Below, piece by piece: positions 15,531-22,901 of a stretch of 23,107 bases of DNA. Both the position numbers and the translations under genes were made by a program. This stretch comes from an uncultured Oscillospiraceae bacterium (GTDB lineage Bacteria > Bacillota > Clostridia > Oscillospirales > Oscillospiraceae): assembly GCA_910588045.1 (NCBI GenBank), contig CAJUPS010000054.1:1-23107 (forward strand), written 5' to 3'. How positions within the stretch are numbered: the first letter of the stretch is position 1; each line of letters opens with the position of its first letter. The notes under the pieces are model-generated. The model did no database searches. It saw only the letters and a list, made by a program, of their open reading frames with translations, and was not told the DNA's origin.

Positions 15531-16484
15531 TTAGAGGTCCACGATACCGGATTCCTTGACGATCCGGGCCACGTCGTCGTACTTGTTGAGCGCATACAGG
15601 TGGATGCCGTCGATGCCGCAGGCGCGGTACTCGTCGATCTGGTTGATGGTGTAGGCAATGCCCGCCTCCTTGAAGCTGGCCTTCTTGCCCTCGATGTCCG
15701 CGTCGAAGCAGGCGTTGTTGCCCTTGGCGTCGGTGAGACCCACGGAGAAGGGGTTGGGGAAGATCCAGTTCTTGGAGATGATCTCGCACAGCTCACGGGG
15801 CATGACGCAGCCGTTGCGGCTGAGGGCCATGTTGATGGTGGCAGCCTGGTCCAGGATGGGCATGATACCCACGTCCACGGGCATCCAGATACCGGCGGCG
15901 CGGATGGCCTCCAGCCAGTATTTGAACTGATCCATATCCCAGCACAGCTGGGTCATGATGTAGTCCGCGCCCTCGTCCTGCTTCTGCTTGAGGAAACCGA
16001 TGTCGGCCTCCAGACTGCGGCAGGCGATGTGGCCCTCGGGGGAACCGGCCACGGCGATGGTGAACTTGTCGCCGAACTCCTTGCGCACGAACTTCACCAG
16101 CTCCGTGGCGTAGTGCAGGTCGCCGCCGGTGCCCTTCCAGCCGAAGGGCAGGTCGCCGCGGAGGGCCAGCATGTGGTTGATGCCGTGGCTGAGGTAGTTC
16201 TCCAGCTGCTCCTTGATGCCCTCGCGGGTATTGCCGATGCAGGTGAAGTGGGTGACGGGAGTGCACTTGCCGTCCTTCTGGATCTTGTCGAGAACCTCCA
16301 GGTTCTTGCCCACGTTGGTGCCGCCCGCACCGTAGGTGCAGGAGATGTAGTCGGGGTTCAGGGTGTACAGCTGCTCCAGCACGCCGCCCTCACCGCACAG
16401 CTTCTCCATGCCCACGTCCGTCTTGGGGGGGAACACTTCAAAGGAAAACGCTGCTCTCTCTTCAAAAATGTCGGCTACGCTCAT
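15531..16484 (-). CDS. metF: Methylenetetrahydrofolate reductase
   Basis: MetF reduces methylene-THF to methyl-THF, the methyl donor for the corrinoid protein encoded downstream. The 317-aa protein is a single flavin-dependent TIM barrel with FSFEVFPPK (catalytic Glu about 16), ISCTYGAGGT, NHMLALRGDLP and the QLCWD region typical of MTHFR. I chose the ATG at 16484 because GGAGGA lies just upstream; an in-frame ATG 42 bp earlier has none. In acetogens MetF often works with the zinc protein MetV, which is not seen here. Downstream comes cooC. Location in the operon points to the Wood-Ljungdahl role rather than only methionine synthesis. Confidence 0.95.
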   Translation of the reverse strand: MSVADIFEERAAFSFEVFPPKTDVGMEKLCGEGGVLEQLYTLNPDYISCTYGAGGTNVGKNLEVLDKIQKDGKCTPVTHFTCIGNTREGIKEQLENYLSHGINHMLALRGDLPFGWKGTGGDLHYATELVKFVRKEFGDKFTIAVAGSPEGHIACRSLEADIGFLKQKQDEGADYIMTQLCWDMDQFKYWLEAIRAAGIWMPVDVGIMPILDQAATINMALSRNGCVMPRELCEIISKNWIFPNPFSVGLTDAKGNNACFDADIEGKKASFKEAGIAYTINQIDEYRACGIDGIHLYALNKYDDVARIVKESGIVDL

Positions 16485-16497
16485 GATAATCATTCCT

Positions 16498-16543
16498 CCA
16501 TAGGTAAATTTATTTTTCAGCGGCACCGCCGCTATGGGTTACC
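16498..16543 (-). promoter_or_regulatory. Alternative pairings in the metF leader
   Basis: On the minus-strand RNA, GGTAA (16539-16543) can pair with TTACC (16503-16507), while CCATAG (16532-16537) can pair with CTATGG (16498-16503). The two pairings cross, so they exclude each other or form a pseudoknot around a stable AGCGGC/GCCGCT hairpin (16519-16533). The second pairing ends against the metF ribosome site. No known riboswitch class was recognised. Confidence 0.25.
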
Positions 16544-16546
16544 TTA

Positions 16547-16687
16547 TCAACCCTTCAGATCATCCTCCAGGTCCTTCATAAGCCTAGAAATTTCAGCTAT
16601 GACTTCCTCTCTGCTCTCCTTGCTTACAGCCGTTTCCAAGGTGCGCAGCAACTGCCTGAGATAGCTTTTGAACTGTAAATCTGTCAT
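16547..16687 (-). CDS. Small helical protein, 46 aa
   Basis: This frame, starting MTDLQFKSYLRQLL and ending KDLEDDLKG, is predicted to form one or two amphipathic, charged helices. It resembles small clostridial hypothetical proteins I cannot name further. It lies 24 bp after the 74-aa gene and 62 bp before metF in the same orientation. The ribosome site for the ATG at 16687 is weak (GGGA); a GTG 6 codons' distance upstream near GGAAAGGA is an alternative start. No function is assigned. Confidence 0.6.
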   Translation of the reverse strand: MTDLQFKSYLRQLLRTLETAVSKESREEVIAEISRLMKDLEDDLKG

Positions 16688-16711
16688 TCCCACGCCAGTC
16701 ACATCCTTTCC

Positions 16712-16936
16712 TCAGATCGGTGTAAACGAATACCTCTTCAGCAGACCGGCGGTATTGGTGTGGTACACCACCGCGCCGTCGGCCAGGTCCTCCCGCTCGA
16801 TCTCCGCGCGGGGCTCCAGGGCGCGGATGTAGGCGTCCGTATCCTCCACGGACACCTCCTGGAAGTCCACGTCCCGCATCTGGTTGTTGCTGCACTGGTT
16901 GAAAATCTCGCAGCAGAGCTCGTACTCTCTCATCAT
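16712..16936 (-). CDS. Small unknown protein in the Wood-Ljungdahl operon
   Basis: The 74-aa protein starts MMREYELCC and has three cysteines close to the N-terminus (8, 9 and 15) and an acidic body, ending in a basic YSFTPI tail. No family is recognised. GAGG lies about 10 nt before the first of two adjacent ATGs. It sits between cooT and metF; the upstream gap of 116 bp holds an inverted repeat. Early cysteines and the neighbourhood hint at a metal- or cofactor-related role, which is speculative. Confidence 0.75.
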   Translation of the reverse strand: MMREYELCCEIFNQCSNNQMRDVDFQEVSVEDTDAYIRALEPRAEIEREDLADGAVVYHTNTAGLLKRYSFTPI

Positions 16937-17026
16937 ATTATACTATCCTCAATTAGAATCCCATTCCGTTACCGTGCGGAAATCCTGGAAACGCAGAGAC
17001 CATAGAGCGCGCTAAAGTTCTTTTTG

Positions 17027-17054
17027 GATACTTTTTCTTTCAAGAAAAAGTATC
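17027..17054. repeat. Inverted repeat overlapping the cooT stop codon
   Basis: A 13-bp stem, GATACTTTTTCTT with AAGAAAAAGTATC, around a 2-nt centre. It is preceded on the plus strand by GTTCTTTTTG, like the outer hairpins of the intergenic repeat family. It lacks a U-run on the cooT side, so it is more likely an RNA 3' end stabiliser or repeat remnant than a terminator. Confidence 0.6.
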
Positions 17055-17241
17055 ACTCCGCCGCGATGATGACGCTGCCCGCCGTCAGGTCGGCGCTGAC
17101 CAGACGGCCGGTGATGGTCGTCTTTTCCCCCATCACGTCCTCAAAGATCAGCTTGTCGCCGTCCACGCTGATGTTGGCTACGAACTTGCAAAGGATGTTG
17201 TCCTCCTGCTTCTCGTTTCGGTAGATCGTAGAAAGGCACAT
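17053..17241 (-). CDS. cooT: CooT-family nickel-binding protein
   Basis: CooT proteins are about 60-65 aa beta-barrel dimers that bind nickel through Cys2 and help mature CODH. This 62-aa protein starts MCLSTIY with Cys2 in place, and has the DGDKLIFEDVMGEKTTITGR body typical of the family. GGAGG lies upstream of the ATG at 17241. It follows the His-rich gene by 31 bp, giving a paired nickel-handling unit just as cooCTJ genes cluster with CODH in Rhodospirillum. Confidence 0.88.
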   Translation of the reverse strand: MCLSTIYRNEKQEDNILCKFVANISVDGDKLIFEDVMGEKTTITGRLVSADLTAGSVIIAAE

Positions 17242-17272
17242 GGAAATCTCCTCCTTTTTGCGGACTGCAATC

Positions 17273-17596
17273 CTACTTTTTCTTCAGCTCCTCCAGGGCG
17301 GCGGACAGATAGCCGTTGGCCTGGTCGAAGGACTCCACCGCATGGAGCAGCTGATGCTGTGCCTCGCCGCCCAGCTCTGCGGCCATATCCCCCAGCTCCT
17401 TGGCGTGGTGGATGTTGTGCTCCAGCATATATTGCAGCACCGCGACGGTCTGGGCCCCGCCGTGCTCGTGGTGGTGCTCCCCCTCGTGGGTGTGCTGGTG
17501 GGTGTGGGTGTAGGTCTGCCCGTTTTCATCGGTATGGGTGTGCTCGTGGACGTGCTCGCCGTGGGGATGGGGGTGGTCGTGATCAAAATGTCCCAT
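17273..17596 (-). CDS. His-rich putative nickel-binding protein (CooJ-like role)
   Basis: The 107-aa protein has 17 histidines in its first 45 residues (HDHPHPHGEHVHEHTH-type runs), then a helical domain (about 51-107) with a further HNIHH cluster. Such histidine-rich stretches store or chaperone nickel. The ATG at 17596 has GGAGG 10 nt upstream; a longer frame starting 33 bp earlier has no ribosome site. It heads the operon containing cooT, metF and cooC. Rhodospirillum CooJ is also His-rich but is histidine-rich at its C-terminus, so this is a functional analogue at best. Zinc or cobalt binding is the main alternative. Confidence 0.8.
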   Translation of the reverse strand: MGHFDHDHPHPHGEHVHEHTHTDENGQTYTHTHQHTHEGEHHHEHGGAQTVAVLQYMLEHNIHHAKELGDMAAELGGEAQHQLLHAVESFDQANGYLSAALEELKKK

Positions 17597-17643
17597 GATG
17601 GATTCGCCTCCGTCGTCATATTGACACAATTTTAACTAAATAC

Positions 17644-17672
17644 ACTATACCGCAAATTTTCTCCGTTTGCAA
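17644..17672 (-). promoter_or_regulatory. Promoter of the His-rich/cooT/metF/cooC operon
   Basis: On the minus strand TTGCAA (17667-17672) and TATAGT (17644-17649) are 17 bp apart. The start near 17637 gives a leader of about 40 nt before the His-rich gene. It is about 80 bp from the divergent cstA promoter. Confidence 0.7.
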
Positions 17673-17754
17673 GGAGTAGAAGCAGAATATTTGACGAAAA
17701 ATTTTTGGAATCTTTGTGAAATCAGACAGATTAAAAAAAGCGGCGGAAAAATGC

Positions 17755-17783
17755 TGGACATCCCGGGGAAGGAGTGGTATAAT
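17755..17783 (+). promoter_or_regulatory. Promoter of the cstA-family gene
   Basis: TGGACA (17755-17760) and a perfect TATAAT (17778-17783) are 17 bp apart. The predicted leader of about 78 nt can form two small hairpins (CAGT/ACTG and GGGC/GCCC around 17792-17832) before GAGGAGG at 17854-17860. No known riboswitch was recognised. Confidence 0.75.
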
Positions 17784-17867
17784 AGCCACAATCAGTCGGG
17801 AAACTGCGGGCGAAGTTTTATCAAAAGTGCCCAAAGTAACCGGCTATTTGTGTGAGGAGGTATTTTT

Positions 17868-19388
17868 GTGGTTAGTTTTCTGATCTGTCTCGCGCTCCTG
17901 ATAGGAGGGTATTTCGTCTACGGCAAGGTAGTAGAGAACACCTTCTCCCCGGATGACCGCGAGACCCCCGCCGTCAAGATCAACGATGGTGTGGACTACG
18001 TGGTGCTTCCCCAGTGGAAGCTGTTTTTGGTGCAGCTGCTGAATATTGCGGGCCTGGGCCCCATCTTCGGCGCGCTCCAGGGCGCCCTCTGGGGCCCCAT
18101 CGTCTTTCTGTGGATCACCTTCGGCACCCTGCTGGCTGGCGGCGTCCACGACTTCTTCTCCGGCATGATGAGCGAGCGCAATAACGGCGAGTCCATCTCC
18201 GAGATCGCTGGCATCTACCTGGGCAGCGCCATGAAGAACGTCATGCGCGTATTCAGCGTGGTGCTCCTGGTCATGGTGGGCACGGTGTTTGCCGTGGGTC
18301 CCGCGGGCCTGATCGTCAAGCTGTTCCAGGAGAGCGGCGCCACGGGCATTGTGGCCACCACGCTGTTCTGGCTCATCATTATCTTGATCTATTACTTCGT
18401 CGCCACCTTCCTCTCCATTGACAAGATCATCGGCAAGGTGTACCCCGTGTTCGGCATCTGCCTGATCGTCATGGCGGTGGGCGTGGCCATCGGCATCTTC
18501 ATCAATCCCGACTACACCATCCCCGAGATCTGGAGCAACTTCCGGAGCATGCACCCCGCCAGTACGCCGGTGTGGTCCTTCATGTTCATCACGGTGGCCT
18601 GCGGCGCCATCTCCGGCTTCCACGCCACCCAGTCCCCCCTCATGGCCCGCTGCATGAAGAGCGAGCGCCAGGGCCACTTCGTGTTCTACGGCGCCATGGT
18701 CTGCGAGGGTGTCATCGCCCTCATCTGGGCCGCTGCGGGCTGCTCCCTGTATGAGGTCACCGGCGGGCTCAACACCGGGCTCCAGGCCATTTTGGCCAAC
18801 GGCCAGTCCGCCGCCATCTACGACGTGTGCGCCAAGACCATGGGCGGCATCGGCATCGCCCTGGCCATGCTGGGCGTCATCGCCTGCCCCATCACCTCCG
18901 GCGACACGGCCTTCCGCTCCGCCCGTCTGGTGCTGGCCGACTGGATCAAGCTGGACCAGGGCAGCTACAAGAACCGCCTGATCCTCTGCGTCCCCGTGCT
19001 GGGCGTGGGGGCCTTCCTGGGCATCGGAAACGCCCTGGGCTTCATCGACTACACCATCATCTGGCGCTATTTCAGCTGGACCAACCAGACCCTGGCCATG
19101 ATCGTACTGTGGGCCGCGTCCATGTACCTCTTCTATGATAAGAAGAACTACTGGATCACCGCCGCCCCCGCCACCTTCATGAGCGCCGTGTCCGCTACAT
19201 ACTTTGTCCTGGCCCCCGAGTGCCTGGGCAAGCTGGTGAACACCTACGTCGACGGCAAGCTGGTGGCCTACAACACCATGGTGGCCTATCCCATCGGCAT
19301 CGTGGTGGCGGCCCTGTTCCTGGGCATCTTCCTCTACTCCATCAAGAAGAGGAACGTCCGCCCGCAGTATGATACTCTGAGAAAGTAA
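17868..19388 (+). CDS. CstA-family carbon starvation/pyruvate-peptide transporter, short form
   Basis: CstA-family permeases move pyruvate or small peptides across the membrane. The 506-aa protein has many membrane segments (I count at least 12 hydrophobic stretches) and the family signatures GPIFGALQGALWGP, GGVHDFFSGMMSERNNGESI and FHATQSPLMARCM. It is shorter than the E. coli CstA and BtsT proteins (about 700 aa) and lacks their C-terminal extension, as is usual for clostridial members. The start is GTG at 17868, with GAGGAGG upstream. It is divergent from the nickel/Wood-Ljungdahl operon. The substrate cannot be decided from sequence. Confidence 0.93.
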   Translation: MVSFLICLALLIGGYFVYGKVVENTFSPDDRETPAVKINDGVDYVVLPQWKLFLVQLLNIAGLGPIFGALQGALWGPIVFLWITFGTLLAGGVHDFFSGMMSERNNGESISEIAGIYLGSAMKNVMRVFSVVLLVMVGTVFAVGPAGLIVKLFQESGATGIVATTLFWLIIILIYYFVATFLSIDKIIGKVYPVFGICLIVMAVGVAIGIFINPDYTIPEIWSNFRSMHPASTPVWSFMFITVACGAISGFHATQSPLMARCMKSERQGHFVFYGAMVCEGVIALIWAAAGCSLYEVTGGLNTGLQAILANGQSAAIYDVCAKTMGGIGIALAMLGVIACPITSGDTAFRSARLVLADWIKLDQGSYKNRLILCVPVLGVGAFLGIGNALGFIDYTIIWRYFSWTNQTLAMIVLWAASMYLFYDKKNYWITAAPATFMSAVSATYFVLAPECLGKLVNTYVDGKLVAYNTMVAYPIGIVVAALFLGIFLYSIKKRNVRPQYDTLRK

Positions 19389-19397
19389 GCGATCCGG

Positions 19398-19430
19398 CGG
19401 CGGAGGGGCGGCTTTTCCGTCCCTCCGCCG
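19398..19430 (+). terminator. Hairpin after the cstA-family gene
   Basis: CGGCGGAGGG pairs with CCCTCCGCCG around a 13-nt loop and is followed by TTCTTCC. The tail is poor in U, and the next gene begins 20 bp later, so termination is probably partial. Confidence 0.5.
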
Positions 19431-19449
19431 TTCTTCCCAGGAGGCATCC

Positions 19450-20451
19450 ATGATCTTCAAACCGAGACAACTGAGCCTGGCGGGCCTGGACGGCGAGGCC
19501 CTGGCGGCGGACAAAAAGCGCTGCAAGCGCTTCGGCCCCTGCGGCGTGGGGGAAAAGGCCCTGTACCTCAACAGTTTTTACATCGACCGCTGCTTTTATG
19601 TGGCCCTCTCCTCCGTGCGCCGGATTTTCAAGCGCGTGGCCATGAGCAAGGGCGGCTTTACGGGGAAGGGCATGTTTGCCTCCATTCCCTATCTGGTGGT
19701 GGAGTACGACGACGGGAAGCGGAAGCAGTGCAACTTCAAGCGGGAGGAGGACGTGGACCGCCTGCTGGAGTACATGGCCCGAATTTGCCCGGACATCCCC
19801 CGGCTCAGCGAGGAGGGGGAGCGCCGCCTGGCGGAGAAGGCCGCCCGGGAGGCGGCGCGGTATCTCAAGGAGCTGACGCCCCAGGCCCAGCGGACGTGGG
19901 ACGAGCTGGAGCAGGCCAAGGCGAAGCTGTCCCAGGACCCCGCCCGCTCCCGCCGCCTGGCCCGGGCTGCCCGGACCAAACGCAACAGTGACCGCAGCAA
20001 CCCCGCCTATAAGTGGGTGGCCCTGACCATCGTGATCCTGGGGGCGGCGGCGCTGGTATACGGCGTGTGGACCTGGCTGCACCAAAACGGCACGGGGGTG
20101 TATTTCCTCCTGTTCGGGATGGCGGCGATCTTCTTCTTCTCAGGGGCCAACGTGCTGCCTACGGCGAAAAACAACCGGAAGGCCGTCGCCCGGGAGTGGG
20201 AGGAGGCCAAGGCGTCCATGCGGGAGCTGGCGGGAGAGGCGTTTCCGGTCCCCTACTGGTACGCCCATCCCGTGGTGCTGGAGCGGATGGTCCGCATCGT
20301 CCGGGAGGGCCGGGCCCAGACCGCCGGGGAGGCGCTGGAGGTCCTGAAAGCGGACCTGAAGGCCCTCAATTCCTCCGTCCAGGTGGAGCAGGAGGAGTAC
20401 GACGAGGTGGTCTGCATCAAGCCTATTTTTTTATTGCAGGAGTACAAGTAA
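19450..20451 (+). CDS. Unknown membrane-anchored protein with two central TM helices
   Basis: I do not recognise this 333-aa protein. Residues 1-115 form a compact, possibly beta-rich soluble domain with five cysteines (C25, C31, C48, C94, C113). Residues about 118-180 are a highly charged helix, probably coiled coil. Two membrane helices lie at about 189-209 and 216-233. A charged cytoplasmic tail follows to 333. AGGAGG lies just upstream of the ATG. The N- and C-terminal parts probably face the cytoplasm. It follows the cstA-family gene by 61 bp and may be partly cotranscribed with it; no functional link is evident. Confidence 0.85.
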   Translation: MIFKPRQLSLAGLDGEALAADKKRCKRFGPCGVGEKALYLNSFYIDRCFYVALSSVRRIFKRVAMSKGGFTGKGMFASIPYLVVEYDDGKRKQCNFKREEDVDRLLEYMARICPDIPRLSEEGERRLAEKAAREAARYLKELTPQAQRTWDELEQAKAKLSQDPARSRRLARAARTKRNSDRSNPAYKWVALTIVILGAAALVYGVWTWLHQNGTGVYFLLFGMAAIFFFSGANVLPTAKNNRKAVAREWEEAKASMRELAGEAFPVPYWYAHPVVLERMVRIVREGRAQTAGEALEVLKADLKALNSSVQVEQEEYDEVVCIKPIFLLQEYK

Positions 20452-20455
20452 GCAA

Positions 20456-20483
20456 ACGCCCGGAGGCAAAAGCCTCCGGGCGT
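20456..20483. terminator. Shared terminator of two convergent genes
   Basis: A 12-bp perfect stem (ACGCCCGGAGGC with GCCTCCGGGCGT) closes an AAAA loop, between the stops of the plus-strand membrane protein and minus-strand apbE. CTTCTATTT follows on the plus strand and TTGCTTAC on the minus strand. Confidence 0.75.
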
Positions 20484-20486
20484 CTT

Positions 20487-21536
20487 CTATTTCCGGATAA
20501 TCTCCAGCGGGTGGTCCTCCCAGTCGCCGTAGAGGGAGAAGCTGTCCTCCAGTCCCTCGGTGACAGCAGCCGTCCCGTCCTCCCCCAGAAGGATGAAGTC
20601 AAAATCCTGGTGCGCCCGCCAGTACGCCTCCGCCCGCTCCCGGCCCATGACAAACAGGGCGGTGGACAGGGCGTCCGCCTGGATCCCCCGGTCGGCCACG
20701 ATGGTGACGGAGGCCAGTCCGTTTTCCACCGGACGCCCCGTGGCGGGGTCCATGATGTGGCAGTAGATTTGTCCGTCCTGCGCAAAGTACCGCTGGTATC
20801 CGCCGGAGGTGACCACCGCCTTGCCCACGATTTCCAGCGCCCCGGCGTATCCCCCCTCCGGGGCCTGCACCGCCACCCGCCAGGGAGAGCCGTCCGGCTT
20901 CGTGCCCAGGGCCTGCACATTGCCCCCCAGCTCCACGATGGAGTAGAGCATCCCCGTGGATCGGAACAGGTCCATGATCCGGTCCCCGGCGTATCCCTTG
21001 GCCACCGCCCCCAGGTCCAATTCCATGCCCGCCGGGAGAGCGAGGGTATTTCCGTCCAGAGCGACCCGGGTATAGCCCACGTTTTCCAGCAGGGCGGACA
21101 ACTCCGCCTCCTCCGGCACCCGGTACTCCCCCGTGGTGAAGCCCCAGGCCCGGACCAGCGGGTAGACGGTCACGTCCAGTGCGCCCTCCGTCTCTTCGCA
21201 CAGCGCCAGCGCCTCCTCCAGCAGCTGCCGGGTGTCATCCGAGAGGGCGGCAGGCGCTCCGCCGCTGTGGTTGGCCGTATAGATTTCGCTGTCCTCATCG
21301 GTCACGGACAGCAGGCCCTCCAGCTCCTGGAGTAGCTCGGCGGCCTGTCGGAGACGCCTCTGCGCCACGTCGCCGGGCTGATTGTAGATGGTCATGGTCA
21401 TGAAGGTGTCCATGGCCGTCAGCTCATAGCGGATGGGGTTGTCCCCCGGCGCTTCGCAGGTTTCGCGGCCATGAGGCCGGCATCCGGCCAGCAGCGGTAG
21501 CATCAGTAGAGCAATCAGAAAACGAGCCCGTTTCAT
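20487..21536 (-). CDS. apbE: FAD:protein FMN transferase ApbE, lipoprotein
   Basis: ApbE attaches FMN from FAD to a threonine of target proteins such as RnfG/RnfD, NqrB/C or extracellular reductases. The 349-aa protein has a signal peptide with lipobox LAGC (16-19), so it is anchored outside the membrane. Family motifs include AMDTFMTMT, LGAVAKGYAGDRI, ELGGNVQALG, CHIMDPATGRPV and ADALSTALFVMG. GGAGGA precedes the ATG at 21536. It is monocistronic, with its own promoter and terminator. Many Wood-Ljungdahl Clostridia use Rnf, which needs ApbE, but no Rnf gene lies here and the target is unknown. Confidence 0.94.
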   Translation of the reverse strand: MKRARFLIALLMLPLLAGCRPHGRETCEAPGDNPIRYELTAMDTFMTMTIYNQPGDVAQRRLRQAAELLQELEGLLSVTDEDSEIYTANHSGGAPAALSDDTRQLLEEALALCEETEGALDVTVYPLVRAWGFTTGEYRVPEEAELSALLENVGYTRVALDGNTLALPAGMELDLGAVAKGYAGDRIMDLFRSTGMLYSIVELGGNVQALGTKPDGSPWRVAVQAPEGGYAGALEIVGKAVVTSGGYQRYFAQDGQIYCHIMDPATGRPVENGLASVTIVADRGIQADALSTALFVMGRERAEAYWRAHQDFDFILLGEDGTAAVTEGLEDSFSLYGDWEDHPLEIIRK

Positions 21537-21566
21537 ACGCAGTTGTCCTCCTCTAACCCATTTCCC

Positions 21567-21594
21567 ATTATACCTGTTTTTTCCCCAAGTGCAA
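21567..21594 (-). promoter_or_regulatory. Promoter of apbE
   Basis: On the minus strand TTGCAC (21589-21594) and a perfect TATAAT (21567-21572) are 16 bp apart. It lies only 8 bp from the -35 of the divergent promoter. Confidence 0.75.
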
Positions 21595-21602
21595 GAAAGT
21601 TC

Positions 21603-21630
21603 TTGACAAATCCGGAAAATGGACTACACT
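21603..21630 (+). promoter_or_regulatory. Promoter of the EIIC-like gene
   Basis: A perfect TTGACA (21603-21608) and TACACT (21625-21630) are 16 bp apart. The start near 21637 falls on an upstream in-frame GTG at 21638, which argues for the later ATG as the true start. A small hairpin, TGTGC-CATA-GCACA, lies at 21642-21655 at the beginning of the leader. Confidence 0.75.
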
Positions 21631-21685
21631 GGGACAGGTGTGTGCCATAGCACATACACAGATTGATAAAAGCTGGTACATAGAA

Positions 21686-22789
21686 ATGGAAAAACTGAAA
21701 GCGTTTCTCAAGCGCAAAAACATTGTGCTCTCCGCCAGACGGTACGGCATCGATGCGCTGGGCGCCATGGCCCAGGGCCTGTTCTGCTCCCTGCTCATCG
21801 GGACCATCGTCAAGACGTTGGGCGAACAGATCGGACTTCCCTTCCTGGTGGACGTGGGGAGCTACGCCTCGGCCATGAGCGGGGCGGCCATGGCGGTGGC
21901 CATTGGCTTTGCCCTCCAGGCGCCGCCCCTGGTGCTGTTCTCCCTGGCCACGGTGGGCTACGCCGCCAACGCCCTGGGCAGCACCACCCTCATCCCGGAC
22001 CAGCCCGGCGCAGGCGGGCCGCTGGCGGTGCTGTTCATCGCCATCATCGCCGCCGAGTGCGGCAAGGCCATCTCCAAGGAGACCCGGGTGGACATCCTGA
22101 TCACGCCCTTGGTGACCATCCTGGTGGGCGTAGGGCTCTCCGCCTGGTGGGCCCCGGCCATCGGCACTGCCGCCACGGCGGTGGGCAATCTCATCATGTG
22201 GGCCACCGACCTCCAGCCCTTCCTGATGGGGATTGTGGTCAGCGTGGTCATCGGCGTAGCCCTGACACTCCCCATCTCCTCGGCGGCCATCTGTGCGGCC
22301 TTCGGCCTCACCGGACTGGCAGGCGGCGCGGCGGTGGCAGGATGCTGTGCCAACATGGTGGGCTTCGCGGTGCTGTCCTTCCGTGAGAACCGGTGGGGCG
22401 GCCTGGTGAGCCAGGGGTTGGGCACCTCCATGCTACAGATGGGCAACATCGTAAAAAATCCTCGGATCTGGCTGCCTGCTATCCTGACCTCTGCGGTCAC
22501 GGGGCCCATTTCCACCTGTGTGTTCAAGCTGGAGATGAATGGTCCGCCGGTATCCTCCGGCATGGGGACCTGCGGGCTGGTAGGACAGATTGGCGTGTGG
22601 ACGGGGTGGATTGCCCCCAGCGAGCGGGCGGTGGCCAACGGTGCGATGGCCATCGCACCGGGGGCCTTTGAGTGGATTGGGTTGATTCTGATTTCCTTTG
22701 TTCTCCCGGCGGTATTGGCCTGGGGGTTTGGAGTTTTCTTCCGGAGGATTGGATGGATCAAAGAGGGGGATCTGACCCTGGCGGACTAA
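21686..22789 (+). CDS. Orphan PTS EIIC-like membrane protein (PTS_EIIC_2 type)
   Basis: The 367-aa protein is almost all membrane helices (about ten), with small-residue-rich stretches (SGAAMAVAIGFALQAPP, GTAATAVGNLIMWAT) and the conserved end region NGPPVSSGMGTCGLVGQIG. It resembles the PTS_EIIC_2 family of sugar-permease-like proteins. I chose the ATG at 21686 (MEKLKAFLKRKNI) since the predicted transcript starts near 21637, though its ribosome site is weak. No EIIA, EIIB or sugar enzyme is beside it, so phosphotransfer-driven transport is unproven and the substrate unknown. Confidence 0.85.
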   Translation: MEKLKAFLKRKNIVLSARRYGIDALGAMAQGLFCSLLIGTIVKTLGEQIGLPFLVDVGSYASAMSGAAMAVAIGFALQAPPLVLFSLATVGYAANALGSTTLIPDQPGAGGPLAVLFIAIIAAECGKAISKETRVDILITPLVTILVGVGLSAWWAPAIGTAATAVGNLIMWATDLQPFLMGIVVSVVIGVALTLPISSAAICAAFGLTGLAGGAAVAGCCANMVGFAVLSFRENRWGGLVSQGLGTSMLQMGNIVKNPRIWLPAILTSAVTGPISTCVFKLEMNGPPVSSGMGTCGLVGQIGVWTGWIAPSERAVANGAMAIAPGAFEWIGLILISFVLPAVLAWGFGVFFRRIGWIKEGDLTLAD

Positions 22790-22796
22790 TTGGGAC

Positions 22797-22830
22797 GGCC
22801 CGGAGGCGTGCGCCTCCGGGCCTCTTCTTT
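22797..22830 (+). terminator. Terminator of the EIIC-like gene
   Basis: A 12-bp perfect stem (GGCCCGGAGGCG with CGCCTCCGGGCC) directly after the stop is followed by TCTTCTTT. Confidence 0.8.
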
Positions 22831-22888
22831 GCGGCCCTGCGGGCCGCTCCGCTTTTTTATCTGCCGCCCTGCGGGCGGCGACCGCTTT
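22831..22888 (+). repeat. Two tandem hairpin units with T-runs
   Basis: GCGGCCC-TGC-GGGCCGC (22831-22847) and GCCGCCC-TGC-GGGCGGC (22863-22879) share the TGC loop, and each is followed by a CCGC and six or more T. Paired changes in the stems (GCGG/CCGC to GCCG/CGGC) keep both foldable. They look like backup terminators or part of the neighbouring repeat. Confidence 0.6.
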
Positions 22889-22901
22889 TTTTCTTTTCGC
22901 T

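Noticed and set aside
14667..16664. 665-aa plus-strand frame
   Set aside because: It runs opposite cooC and metF and spans their intergenic gap; antisense shadow.
17784..17867. Riboswitch in the leader of the cstA-family gene
   Set aside because: Two small hairpins can form but no conserved core of a known class is visible and the leader is short.
17844..19571. 575-aa minus-strand frame opposite the cstA-family gene
   Set aside because: Low-complexity Gly/Asp/His/Ala translation, antisense to a clear membrane protein.
20013..21335. 440-aa plus-strand frame
   Set aside because: Crosses the end of one gene, a shared terminator and antisense apbE; no family likeness.
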